A stretch of DNA of 30,640 bases from Cellvibrionales bacterium UBA2618 (GTDB lineage: Bacteria; Pseudomonadota; Gammaproteobacteria; Pseudomonadales; Porticoccaceae): positions 690-31,329 of the forward strand of contig DDJS01000153.1 of the NCBI GenBank assembly GCA_002339165.1, read 5' to 3'. Below, in pieces: positions 14,932 to 22,361 of the stretch. The notes under the pieces are model-generated. The model made no database searches, was not told the origin of the DNA, and saw only the letters and a list, made by a program, of their open reading frames with translations. Positions within the stretch are counted from its first letter, which is position 1. Each line of letters opens with the position of its first letter. A program made the translations under genes and the position numbers.

Positions 14932-16938
14932 TTAAACTCGTCGACGGCGCTTGCGACCGCTGCCAGAGACCGCCTCTGGAACGCGTGGTTGCGGCCTAAT
15001 AACCGTCGAAAAAAGCTTCGGAAAGGCGTCGCTCTTATTCGGGAACGCCATAGCGTCGACAAAGTAATCCTGAAATTTTGGCTCCAGAGCAGTTTCGATT
15101 TTTTCGATCCGTTTAACCAGACTTTCAATCAGGTCCCGCGAGCCATGATTAAGTAGTGCAATCCGCGCGCCGGTGCCCGCGGCATTGCCCGCCGAGGACA
15201 CCTGATCGAGCGCGCAGTCGGGAATCAGACCAAGCACCATGGCTCGTTGCACGTCGATGTGGCTGCCAAAGGCGCCCGCCAAACGAATGCGCTCGATATT
15301 CGGCGTACCCATATGGTCCATCAGCAGTTTTATGCCGGCGTAGAGCGCCGCTTTAGCGAGCTGAATCTGGCGGATATCGTTTTGGGTGATTAGCAATTGC
15401 GCGCCGCCATCGCCCGGATCATGCAACAAATAAGACCAGGTACGACCGGTTTCGACGATCCTCGCCGAACGCGCGCGCAACGCGCCATCGATAACCCCAT
15501 CTTCGCTGACGATACCGGCAAGATACATTTCAGCGACCACCTCGATAATCCCCGAGCCACAGACACCGGTCACCCCACGTTGATCGAGGGATGCAGCAAA
15601 GTCCGGCTGATCAGACCAGATTTGTGAGCCAATCACCCTAAAGCGTGGCTCTAGACTGCGTGGATCGATCCGCACGCGCTCCACCGCCCCCGCCGCAGCG
15701 CGTTGACCGCAGCTGATCTGAGCACCTTCAAACGCGGGCCCAGTGGGACTCGAGCAAGCCAGCAATCGGTGGCGATTGCCGAGCACGATCTCGGCGTTGG
15801 TACCGACATCGACGAGCAGCGTCATCTGATCCTGACACTGGGGCTCCTCGGAAAGAATCACGCCTGCGGTGTCCGCGCCCACATGTCCAGCGATACAAGG
15901 TAAAATATACAGCCGCCCGCCGCCGTTAATCGTCAGTTCCAATTCGCACGCGGGTATCTCCACCGCAGCGTCAGTCGCCAGTGCAAAGGGTGCGCCACCG
16001 AGTTCCACCGGACTGATGCCGAGCAGGATGTGGTGCATAATCGGATTGGCCACCAAACACACTTCCAGAATATCGTCGAGCGTGCCGTCAACCTGCGTCA
16101 CGACCTCGGTAAAGAGTTTATTTAACGCCTGTCTAATCGCCCGAGTCATCTCCTCGGCACCCTCGGGATGCATCATCACGTAGGACACGCGACTCATTAA
16201 ATCTTCGCCAAAGCGAATCTGCGGATTCATCGCACTGGCGCTGCCGAGCACCTCGCCACTGGTCAGATCACAGAGGTCGGCAGCGATAGTCGTAGAGCCG
16301 ACATCCACGGCGACGCCATAGGCGACTTCGCGCAGGCCAGGCCACAAGGCGACGATGGTTTTAGTCTTGGATACGGCCGCGGTGATACCTCGGTGGCCCT
16401 CGGCGAGCGCTGGTTGTAGCGTTTTCAGCAAGCGACTGTCGCAGCGTAAATCGGGCAACTGCCAGCTCTCATCTAGCGCCTCGATCAATCGCTGCAAATC
16501 GCCCTTGGGGACGTGCATATCAGCGGCCTCGACCTCAACGTAATATAGTCGGATGGCGGGATCGAGGGCAATATCGCGGTACTCTGCCGCCTTGCGCACG
16601 ATCTGTCGATGCACCTGACTTTCCGCTGGCACATCGATGACCACATCGTCCATCAACAAGGTGTGACAACTGAGCCGACGACCGTCGAGCAACGGGCTCT
16701 TGCGCTCGCCGTATTTTATTTCTGTGGCACAAAATGGTGACAGCGAGGCGCGTGTCGACTCAATTTGATGCTTCGTAAAAGAGCCCTCGGCGCAGGTAAT
16801 TTGACAGCGCCCGCAGAGGCCACGACCACCGCATACCGAGTCAATATCGACGCCAAGAACCCGCGCCGCGTGTAACAGCGGTGTGTTGACAGCAAAGCTA
16901 CCGCGTCGCCCTGACGGCGTAAAGACGACCTTGACCAT
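14932..16938 (-). CDS. Corrinoid reductive activator, RACo/RamA-like (2Fe-2S + ASKHA, DUF4445)
   Basis: A 668-residue protein of RACo architecture. The N-terminal ferredoxin domain has Cys36, Cys42, Cys45 (CGGRGLCGRC) and Cys91 (RLSCHT), the right pattern for a plant-type 2Fe-2S cluster. After a linker, an ASKHA-type ATPase domain starts near VAYGVAVDVGSTTIAADL (about 205) and continues to a C-terminal RLAGAFGSHID segment. Such proteins use ATP hydrolysis to reduce accidentally oxidised Co(II) corrinoid back to active Co(I). Its presence in the operon means the corrinoid cycles through Co(I) here. I prefer the ATG at 16938; a TTG at 16947 gives three more residues. Neither start has a good binding site. 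The C-terminus ends in a basic KRRRRV-like tail. It is the last gene before the terminator. Confidence 0.92.
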   Translation of the reverse strand: MVKVVFTPSGRRGSFAVNTPLLHAARVLGVDIDSVCGGRGLCGRCQITCAEGSFTKHQIESTRASLSPFCATEIKYGERKSPLLDGRRLSCHTLLMDDVVIDVPAESQVHRQIVRKAAEYRDIALDPAIRLYYVEVEAADMHVPKGDLQRLIEALDESWQLPDLRCDSRLLKTLQPALAEGHRGITAAVSKTKTIVALWPGLREVAYGVAVDVGSTTIAADLCDLTSGEVLGSASAMNPQIRFGEDLMSRVSYVMMHPEGAEEMTRAIRQALNKLFTEVVTQVDGTLDDILEVCLVANPIMHHILLGISPVELGGAPFALATDAAVEIPACELELTINGGGRLYILPCIAGHVGADTAGVILSEEPQCQDQMTLLVDVGTNAEIVLGNRHRLLACSSPTGPAFEGAQISCGQRAAAGAVERVRIDPRSLEPRFRVIGSQIWSDQPDFAASLDQRGVTGVCGSGIIEVVAEMYLAGIVSEDGVIDGALRARSARIVETGRTWSYLLHDPGDGGAQLLITQNDIRQIQLAKAALYAGIKLLMDHMGTPNIERIRLAGAFGSHIDVQRAMVLGLIPDCALDQVSSAGNAAGTGARIALLNHGSRDLIESLVKRIEKIETALEPKFQDYFVDAMAFPNKSDAFPKLFSTVIRPQPRVPEAVSGSGRKRRRRV

Positions 16939-16954
16939 CTCCGCCAAGAGCGCG

Positions 16955-17848
16955 CTACGCCCGACGCCTGCGGCCGCCGCGAACGCGACCTTCGCCCTCG
17001 GCCAGTGGCTCGCGATAGGCCTTGATCCACCGACTGCAATTGGGATCGTTACCCATCATGACGTCGCCGCCGCGCACCGCGGCCATAACCTCCGGATGCA
17101 AGGGACTGGTGATTGCAGAGGTCATACCGGCGCCCATCGCCATGGTCAGAAAAGCGCTGTTGATACCATTGCGGTTAGGCAGGCCAAAACTGACGTTGGA
17201 TGCGCCACACGTAGTGTTGACCTTGAGTTCTTCGCGCAGTCGTCGCACCACATGCATCACTTGAAGACCGGCGGTATTGATCGCGCCGATCGGCATCACC
17301 AGAGGGTCGACCACCACATTGCTGTAATGAATGCCATAATCAGCGGCCCGCTGGATGATTTTTTTAGCCACCGCAAAGCGTTCGTCTGGGTCTTCGGAAA
17401 TTCCGGTTTCATCGTTCGAGATCGCCACCACCGCAGCGCCATACTTGGCCACCAGCGGCAATACCCTCTCCAACACCTCGTCTTCGCCGGTCACCGAATT
17501 GACCAACGCCTTGCCCTGATAGACAGCTAAGCCGGCCTCGAGCGCTTCGATAATCGACGAGTCGATACTTAGCGGCACGTCGGTCACCGACTGCACCAAC
17601 TGCACCGCCTCGGCCAAAATACGCGGCTCATCGGCCAGCGGAATACCCGCGTTAACATCCAGCATCTGCGCGCCAGCGGCCACTTGCGCCAAGGCGTCAG
17701 ACTCGACGCGACTGTAGTCACCAGCCTTCATTTCCGCGGCTAAAATCTTGCGTCCGGTGGGGTTGATACGCTCACCAATCACCACAAAGGGTTGATCGAA
17801 GCCTATTTTGACCTCGCGTGTGGCAGAACTAATCGTCGTGATGGTCAT
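16955..17848 (-). CDS. Methyltetrahydrofolate:corrinoid methyltransferase (AcsE/MtrH/MtgA-like, pterin-binding fold)
   Basis: A 297-residue dihydropteroate-synthase-like TIM barrel. Key stretches are VIGERINPTGRK (23-34), MLDVNAGIP (62-70), PLSIDSS (92-98), NSVTGE (117-122) and CGASNVSFGLPNRNG, all hallmarks of methyl-THF:corrinoid methyltransferases such as AcsE and the MtgA that accepts methyl groups from glycine betaine systems. Here it should move the methyl group from the corrinoid protein to THF. A Shine-Dalgarno GGGAG lies about seven bases before the ATG. It follows metF by 11 bases and precedes the activator by 16, so the three are one transcript. The Gly/Arg-rich C-terminal tail (about 283-297) is unusual and looks disordered. 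Confidence 0.92.
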   Translation of the reverse strand: MTITTISSATREVKIGFDQPFVVIGERINPTGRKILAAEMKAGDYSRVESDALAQVAAGAQMLDVNAGIPLADEPRILAEAVQLVQSVTDVPLSIDSSIIEALEAGLAVYQGKALVNSVTGEDEVLERVLPLVAKYGAAVVAISNDETGISEDPDERFAVAKKIIQRAADYGIHYSNVVVDPLVMPIGAINTAGLQVMHVVRRLREELKVNTTCGASNVSFGLPNRNGINSAFLTMAMGAGMTSAITSPLHPEVMAAVRGGDVMMGNDPNCSRWIKAYREPLAEGEGRVRGGRRRRA

Positions 17849-17859
17849 ACTAACTCCCG

Positions 17860-18873
17860 TTATTTTAGGTAGTTCGGGCCCTGAAACGCGCGCTGCGCTG
17901 GGTCGCCCAAGGTACTCGGGGCAAGACTAAAACCGCGCCCAGAAAATTCGAAGTGACCATCCTGTACTTGGTGCATCCAGGCCGCAGTCTTTTTAAATCC
18001 CCCGAGTGGATAGAGGTGACAGCCGCGGATAAGACAATCGGGGTCGGCGTGGATACCGACCAGCAAATCGCAAATTAACTGGCTCGGTTCAGAATCCGGC
18101 GCGTTTACATGACGACCGAGAAAACTGTCTTTAAGCCCGAGACGCAACATATCCATCGGCTTGCGGGTTAAAAAGCGCATCGAGGGGCCCACACCGCAGT
18201 TTTGCGCATGGCGAAGCAACGTTTTGATGGTCGCAAGGCCGGGAATCCCGACGTGTATTGGCAATCGATTGCCCTGTTCACGGATCATCTTTTCCCAATC
18301 GAGTACCGGTTGCGCCTGAAACACAAACTGAGTCGCCAGATACAGCCGCATATCGGTCTCCCGCACATAATCGTTCTTTTCTTTAATCGCCTGCGCGCAA
18401 TCTGCCGCCGAAATATCTGGACTGCCCTCGGGATGACCCGCCAGACCGATCTCGGTAAAGCCGTATTTCTCGAACAGTCCGGTGCGCAGAATCTCGATCG
18501 AGGCGCTAAAGTCGCCCACTGGCCGATCGACGCCACCACCGATCAAAAGTCCCTCAGTGATCCCCGTCTCGCCCTGTAATGCCGCCAGATTTTCGCCTAA
18601 GACGGCAGCCGATGGGATCGAGCGCGCCGAGAAGTGCGGCACCGGATGATAGCCCTCAGCTTGCAATCGGCGCACCGTATTCATGGTCTCGGCAAAATCT
18701 GAGCCGGGTAAAAAGGTCACATAGATAGTGCACCCGCGCCGGACGACCTGACTAAAGTCGGCAATCTGAGCGGCACCACCAGGTGTCACCTCCAAGCTGG
18801 TGGTCGCCATCAGGTCGATCAGCGCTGTTTTTTTTTGTTCTGCGTTCATTGACTCTTGTTCCATGGATTGCAT
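17860..18873 (-). CDS. Methylenetetrahydrofolate reductase homologue (MetF-like)
   Basis: A 337-residue member of the methylenetetrahydrofolate reductase family, longer than E. coli MetF (about 296) through its N-terminal extension and C-terminal tail. The family barrel is visible in PVPHFSARSI (76-85 region), EGLLIGGGVDRPVGDF, the GLAGHPEGSP substrate/FAD segment, ATQFVFQAQP, and LPIHVGIPGLATI. In the context of a methyl-THF-producing transferase it should work in the oxidative direction, methyl-THF to methylene-THF, as proposed for MetF2 in the chloromethane (cmu) pathway. The ATG at 18873 has GAGGGC about six bases upstream; ATGs at 18864 and 18849 are alternatives, and a run of nine A near the N-terminus (minus strand) is slippage-prone. 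The 3' end is 11 bases from the next gene. Confidence 0.9.
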   Translation of the reverse strand: MQSMEQESMNAEQKKTALIDLMATTSLEVTPGGAAQIADFSQVVRRGCTIYVTFLPGSDFAETMNTVRRLQAEGYHPVPHFSARSIPSAAVLGENLAALQGETGITEGLLIGGGVDRPVGDFSASIEILRTGLFEKYGFTEIGLAGHPEGSPDISAADCAQAIKEKNDYVRETDMRLYLATQFVFQAQPVLDWEKMIREQGNRLPIHVGIPGLATIKTLLRHAQNCGVGPSMRFLTRKPMDMLRLGLKDSFLGRHVNAPDSEPSQLICDLLVGIHADPDCLIRGCHLYPLGGFKKTAAWMHQVQDGHFEFSGRGFSLAPSTLGDPAQRAFQGPNYLK

Positions 18874-18901
18874 TGCGCGCCCTCGCCAAAAGGGCGCCCC
18901 G

Positions 18902-19204
18902 CTAGCTGGCCTTTAAGCCCTTGGCTTTGACCAGGATTTTAATGTCGTCGTCGGAGTACTCGCGCTCGATCGCCAACGCAATTTGCTCAGCGAGGGATTG
19001 CGGACTGCCGTCGCCGTCGAGGGCGCTCGATTCGCGTCGCCAGTCGGCTAGATATTCATCGCTGCCACCCTTTCCGGCGCGCATTGCAGCGCGATCGATG
19101 GCCTCCTGAAAGCGCTGACTGAGGATAGCCTTGCCACGATCACGGCCGCGCTTGACCAGCACTTGCGCGGGAATATCGCGCCAGAAAACGAGGATTTTTT
19201 GCAT
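18902..19204 (-). CDS. Small 'virulence factor' family protein (Pfam Virulence_fact type), function unknown
   Basis: A 100-residue soluble protein with no signal peptide or membrane segment. The start MQKILVFWRDIPAQVLVKRGR and the following ILSQRFQEAIDRAAMRAG are recognised as the family databases call 'virulence factor'; the name is historical and does not describe a tested role. In aerobic proteobacteria it turns up next to MetF-like and methyl-THF:cobalamin methyltransferase genes, as here. The C-terminal half is acidic and helical in character. It lies 26 bases after DUF1638 and 28 bases before metF, so it is clearly part of the methyltransfer operon. A role as a small accessory or assembly factor is conceivable but unproven. 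Confidence 0.8.
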   Translation of the reverse strand: MQKILVFWRDIPAQVLVKRGRDRGKAILSQRFQEAIDRAAMRAGKGGSDEYLADWRRESSALDGDGSPQSLAEQIALAIEREYSDDDIKILVKAKGLKAS

Positions 19205-19230
19205 TTAGGTATTGACTCCAGATCGTCCGA

Positions 19231-19863
19231 CTAAGACTGCGCGAATTTTAAGACTTGCAACTCGAGACCCGACTGCAAATCACCATAGCCACAGGGCCGG
19301 TGTTGAAAACTAAGATCCAGGGTCGCCGCCGCGTGGCGCGCTTGCGCCAACAAATCCTCGGTAGGACGCTGTGACAAATAGACCAAGCGTCGATAATGGC
19401 CAAAATACTGGCCGCGCAACTGCGGGTAGCGGTCGAGTTTGAGGCCTTTAATAACTAGGCGCTCGAAGTGACGAACCAAAAAGTCGGTGAGGAAAAAAGT
19501 CCCTAGTTCTTCATCGGCTATGCGTTGAAAGCGCTCTTCACCGGCAAATACCGAATAGCAGTGGGCACCCGGCAACCGTTCGATGCCCTCTTCGGCGAGT
19601 ACTTTGTCGATCTCGCCTGCGCTACCGCAATCGGCATAGGCGACAAAAATGTGCGCGTAATGAGGGCGCTGTCGGGCTATTTCGGCGCGCAATTTACCAG
19701 CGATCAGCTGCGGGCGATTGTGCAACGCTGGGTCGAGGCATTTAAGCTGCATATGCCGCCACTGGTTTAACTGCTGCAAGCGCACTATTTCGCGAGACAA
19801 CGCACCGCAGGCAATCACCAAGATCGGTGCAGGGCTCAAGTCCGCGGCGCGGAGCGCGATCAT
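19231..19863 (-). CDS. DUF1638 domain protein
   Basis: A 210-residue soluble protein that is almost entirely the DUF1638 domain. Three short cysteine motifs stand out: VIACGAL (Cys19), AYADCGS (Cys79) and PGAHCYS (His101, Cys102); another Cys is at 191 (RPCGYG). Such spaced Cys/His residues could hold a metal or act in redox chemistry; this is inference. The family is common beside corrinoid methyltransferase genes in methanogens and bacteria but has no accepted function. The ATG overlaps the corrinoid-protein stop (TGATG), which points to coupled translation and a role with that protein, such as cofactor loading, repair or activation. I cannot name a reaction. Confidence 0.88.
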   Translation of the reverse strand: MIALRAADLSPAPILVIACGALSREIVRLQQLNQWRHMQLKCLDPALHNRPQLIAGKLRAEIARQRPHYAHIFVAYADCGSAGEIDKVLAEEGIERLPGAHCYSVFAGEERFQRIADEELGTFFLTDFLVRHFERLVIKGLKLDRYPQLRGQYFGHYRRLVYLSQRPTEDLLAQARHAAATLDLSFQHRPCGYGDLQSGLELQVLKFAQS

Positions 19864-20564
19864 CAGGCAATCATTTCCAGTTCGCGGCGCTCACTCACCA
19901 GGCGAATCGCCGTGGTCGCGGCATCCGCGGCGTCTCGACAGTAGGCATCCGCACCCACCGCATCGCCAAATTCTTCGTTGAGCGGCGCACCACCCACCAT
20001 AACGATATAACGATCCCTCAAGCCCTTGTCTTTTAGGGCGTCGATCACCACTTTCATATACGGCATGGTCGTCGTCAACAGCGCAGACATACCCAATATA
20101 TCCGGTTGGTGACGCTCGAGCGCCGCGACGTATTCCTCGACCGCATTGTTGATGCCAATATCGATGACCTCAAACCCGGCACCCTCCATCATCATCGCCA
20201 CCAAATTCTTGCCGATATCGTGAATGTCGCCCTTGACCGTTCCGATGACCATGGTGCCGACTGGCTTGGCACCGGTTTCTGCCAGCAGAGGCTTTAAAAT
20301 CGACATGCCACCTTTCATCGAGTTGGCTGCCAGCAGCACCTCGGGCACGAACAAAATACCGTCGCGAAAATCCACACCGACCACGCTCATACCGTCGACC
20401 AGCGCCTCTCCGAGCACTCGCTCGGCACCCCAACCGCGACCGAGAAGGATTTGCGTACCCTCTTCGACTTCGTCTTTTAAACCGTCGTATAGATCGTCAT
20501 GCATTTGCAGCACCAGATCTTCATCGGATAATTCAGCCAATACGATATCGTCTTCATCGGACAT
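19863..20564 (-). CDS. Methyltransferase cognate corrinoid protein (MtgC/MttC-like)
   Basis: A 233-residue B12-binding protein. Residues about 12-95 form the helical cap domain (N-terminal methionine-synthase-like fold), and residues about 103-225 the Rossmann-like cobalamin domain. GDIHDIGKNL carries the DxHxxG signature with Asp113, His115 (lower cobalt ligand) and Gly118; GMSALLTTTMPYM and MVGGAPLN complete the site. It shuttles the methyl group between the MttB-like enzyme and the methyl-THF methyltransferase. Length agrees with MttC/MtgC (about 210-230). It lies 39 bases after the mttB-like gene with AGAGAG before the ATG, and overlaps the next gene by one base. Confidence 0.95.
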   Translation of the reverse strand: MSDEDDIVLAELSDEDLVLQMHDDLYDGLKDEVEEGTQILLGRGWGAERVLGEALVDGMSVVGVDFRDGILFVPEVLLAANSMKGGMSILKPLLAETGAKPVGTMVIGTVKGDIHDIGKNLVAMMMEGAGFEVIDIGINNAVEEYVAALERHQPDILGMSALLTTTMPYMKVVIDALKDKGLRDRYIVMVGGAPLNEEFGDAVGADAYCRDAADAATTAIRLVSERRELEMIA

Positions 20565-20603
20565 AATAATACTCTCTAAAATTAACCACTCAGTGGTCTG
20601 ATG

Positions 20604-22157
20604 CTAGTAATCGCGATCTGCAAACGAGCCCTTGCGACGCGCCATAAAATCCAACAATGCCTCGTCGACGGCGATATCTAGCGCCGGCGGTTGATATTCG
20701 CCGAGCATTTTTTTCCACAACACGTTAGCGCGTTGTGCGGTGTCTAGCGAACCATCTGCCTGCCACTGCTCGTAACTGTTATTGTCAGCCACAGTCGAGC
20801 GATAAAAAGCCGCTTCAAAGTTCTTTAAGGTGTGCGCAGAACCTAGGTAGTGCTTGCCCGGCCCGACCTCGCGTACCGCATCCAACGCCTGGCCGTTTTC
20901 GGACATATCCATGCCGCCCAGCAGCACCGCAATCATACTCGCCTGATCGCAGTCCATAATAAATTTTTCGTAACCCATCGCCAGGCCACCCTCCAGCCAA
21001 CCCGCGGTGTGGAGCATAAAGTTCACCCCGGCCAGCGCGCTGGTCTGCAAGGTGTTGGCAGACTCGTAGGCGGCCTGCGCATCTGGCAACTTGGAGCCGC
21101 ACAGCCCGCCGCCGCTCCTAAACGGCACACCGAGGCGTCGCGCTAGCGCCGCCGCTGCATAGACCACCTGACTCGGCTCGGGCGTACCGAAGGTCGGCGC
21201 ACCCGTGGCCATCGATACCGCCGCCGCAAAGGTGCCAAAAATCACCGGAGCACCCGGTCGGCAGAGCTGGGTAAAAGCGATTCCAGCCAGCGCCTCGGCG
21301 AGAATTTGGGTTACCGTTCCGGCGGTGGTCACAGGCGACATCGCCCCGGCCAAGATAAACGGCGAGACCACCGTCGCCTGATTGTTGCGCGCGTAGACTT
21401 TTAACGAGCCGAGCATTGTGGCGTCGTAGGTCATCGGCGAATTAACATTAATCAGGCTGGTTAGCACGCAGTTTTGGTCGACAAATTCGGCGCCAAATAC
21501 CAGCTTGGCCATGTCAACGGTATCCTGCGCCCGCTCGAAGTGCGTGACCGAACCCATCAGCGGCTTGTCGCTGTACTTAAAGTGGCTGTAGACCATATCG
21601 AAATGGCGCTTATTTACCGGCAGATCAACCGGCTCGCAGATGGTGCCGCCAGAGTGGTGTAATCCGGGCGCCATGTAGGCAAGTTTCACAAAATTCTGAA
21701 AGTCTTCAATGGTGGCGTAGCGCCGCCCCTGATCGATGTCGTGCACGAAGGGCGAGCCGTAAGCCGGCACCAGCACCGTGCGCTTGCCGCCAATTATCAC
21801 GCTGCGCGCAGGATTGCGCGCATGCTGCAGGTATTCTCGGGGCGCGGTCGCCTGGATTAACGATCGACACAGACCGCGCGGGAAATGTACTCGACAGCCC
21901 TTAACGTCAGCGCCCGCCGCTTGCCACATTTCCAACGCCTCGGGGTCATCGAGAAAGTCGATGCCAATTTCTTCCAGCAGAAGATCGGCATTTTCCTCGA
22001 TAATTTGCAAACTCTCTTCATCGAGGTACTCAAAATAGGGAATCTTGCGCTCGATAAAAGGTGCGCTCTCGACCACCGCAGCGGCACGTGCCGCGCGGCG
22101 CCCGTCGCGCCCACCACCCTCTCGCCCTACTCTTTTCCGCCCGCTTGTTTCAGTCAT
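20604..22157 (-). CDS. Trimethylamine methyltransferase (MttB/MtgB) superfamily protein, non-pyrrolysine
   Basis: A 517-residue member of the MttB superfamily (TIM barrel). The frame is continuous with no internal amber codon, so it is a non-pyrrolysine homologue like MtgB (glycine betaine), MtpB (proline betaine) or MtcB (carnitine), not a true trimethylamine enzyme. Recognisable regions are RKIPYFEYLDEESL near 37-50, HHSGGTICEPVDLPV in the middle, GTPEPSQVVYAAAALARRLG, and SKLPDAQAAYESA. It would methylate the cognate Co(I) corrinoid protein from a quaternary amine. The dehydrogenase and sarcosine oxidase next door favour glycine betaine. The N-terminus (about 1-30) is Arg/Gly-rich and probably disordered, a feature of the aerobic-marine branch. 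GGGTG lies seven bases before the ATG. It opens the seven-gene operon. Confidence 0.9.
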   Translation of the reverse strand: MTETSGRKRVGREGGGRDGRRAARAAAVVESAPFIERKIPYFEYLDEESLQIIEENADLLLEEIGIDFLDDPEALEMWQAAGADVKGCRVHFPRGLCRSLIQATAPREYLQHARNPARSVIIGGKRTVLVPAYGSPFVHDIDQGRRYATIEDFQNFVKLAYMAPGLHHSGGTICEPVDLPVNKRHFDMVYSHFKYSDKPLMGSVTHFERAQDTVDMAKLVFGAEFVDQNCVLTSLINVNSPMTYDATMLGSLKVYARNNQATVVSPFILAGAMSPVTTAGTVTQILAEALAGIAFTQLCRPGAPVIFGTFAAAVSMATGAPTFGTPEPSQVVYAAAALARRLGVPFRSGGGLCGSKLPDAQAAYESANTLQTSALAGVNFMLHTAGWLEGGLAMGYEKFIMDCDQASMIAVLLGGMDMSENGQALDAVREVGPGKHYLGSAHTLKNFEAAFYRSTVADNNSYEQWQADGSLDTAQRANVLWKKMLGEYQPPALDIAVDEALLDFMARRKGSFADRDY

Positions 22158-22249
22158 GGTGTTTCACCCGCTAGAATTCTTGCGACACTGTGTGCATCTG
22201 GCCACGTTTTACCAGGCCAAATACGGTTATTTTGGGCGCTCCGAGCGAT

Positions 22250-22276
22250 CCGCCTTTGGGCTGTCAGCACAGGCGG
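22250..22276. promoter_or_regulatory. Hairpin in the leader between the dehydrogenase and mttB-like genes
   Basis: CCGCCT (22250-22255) and AGGCGG (22271-22276) are perfectly inverted with a 15-base loop, 93 to 119 bases upstream of the mttB-like start. It could be a leader-RNA structure, an operator or an attenuator. I looked for a cobalamin riboswitch B12 box in this 204-base gap and did not see one. Structure seen, role unknown. Confidence 0.35.
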
Positions 22277-22361
22277 TGTTTGATTGCAGTCTATGCCTGT
22301 TTAAAGCCTGCCGCATACGCTTGCGCGACACGCCATTGCTCGTCTGCGACGCGTCTTGATA

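Noticed and set aside
20604..22157. Pyrrolysine-containing trimethylamine methyltransferase
   Set aside because: The frame has no internal TAG, and no pyl genes are in the window.
22158..22361. Cobalamin riboswitch before the mttB-like gene
   Set aside because: No B12 box or matching stem order recognised; only one simple hairpin.
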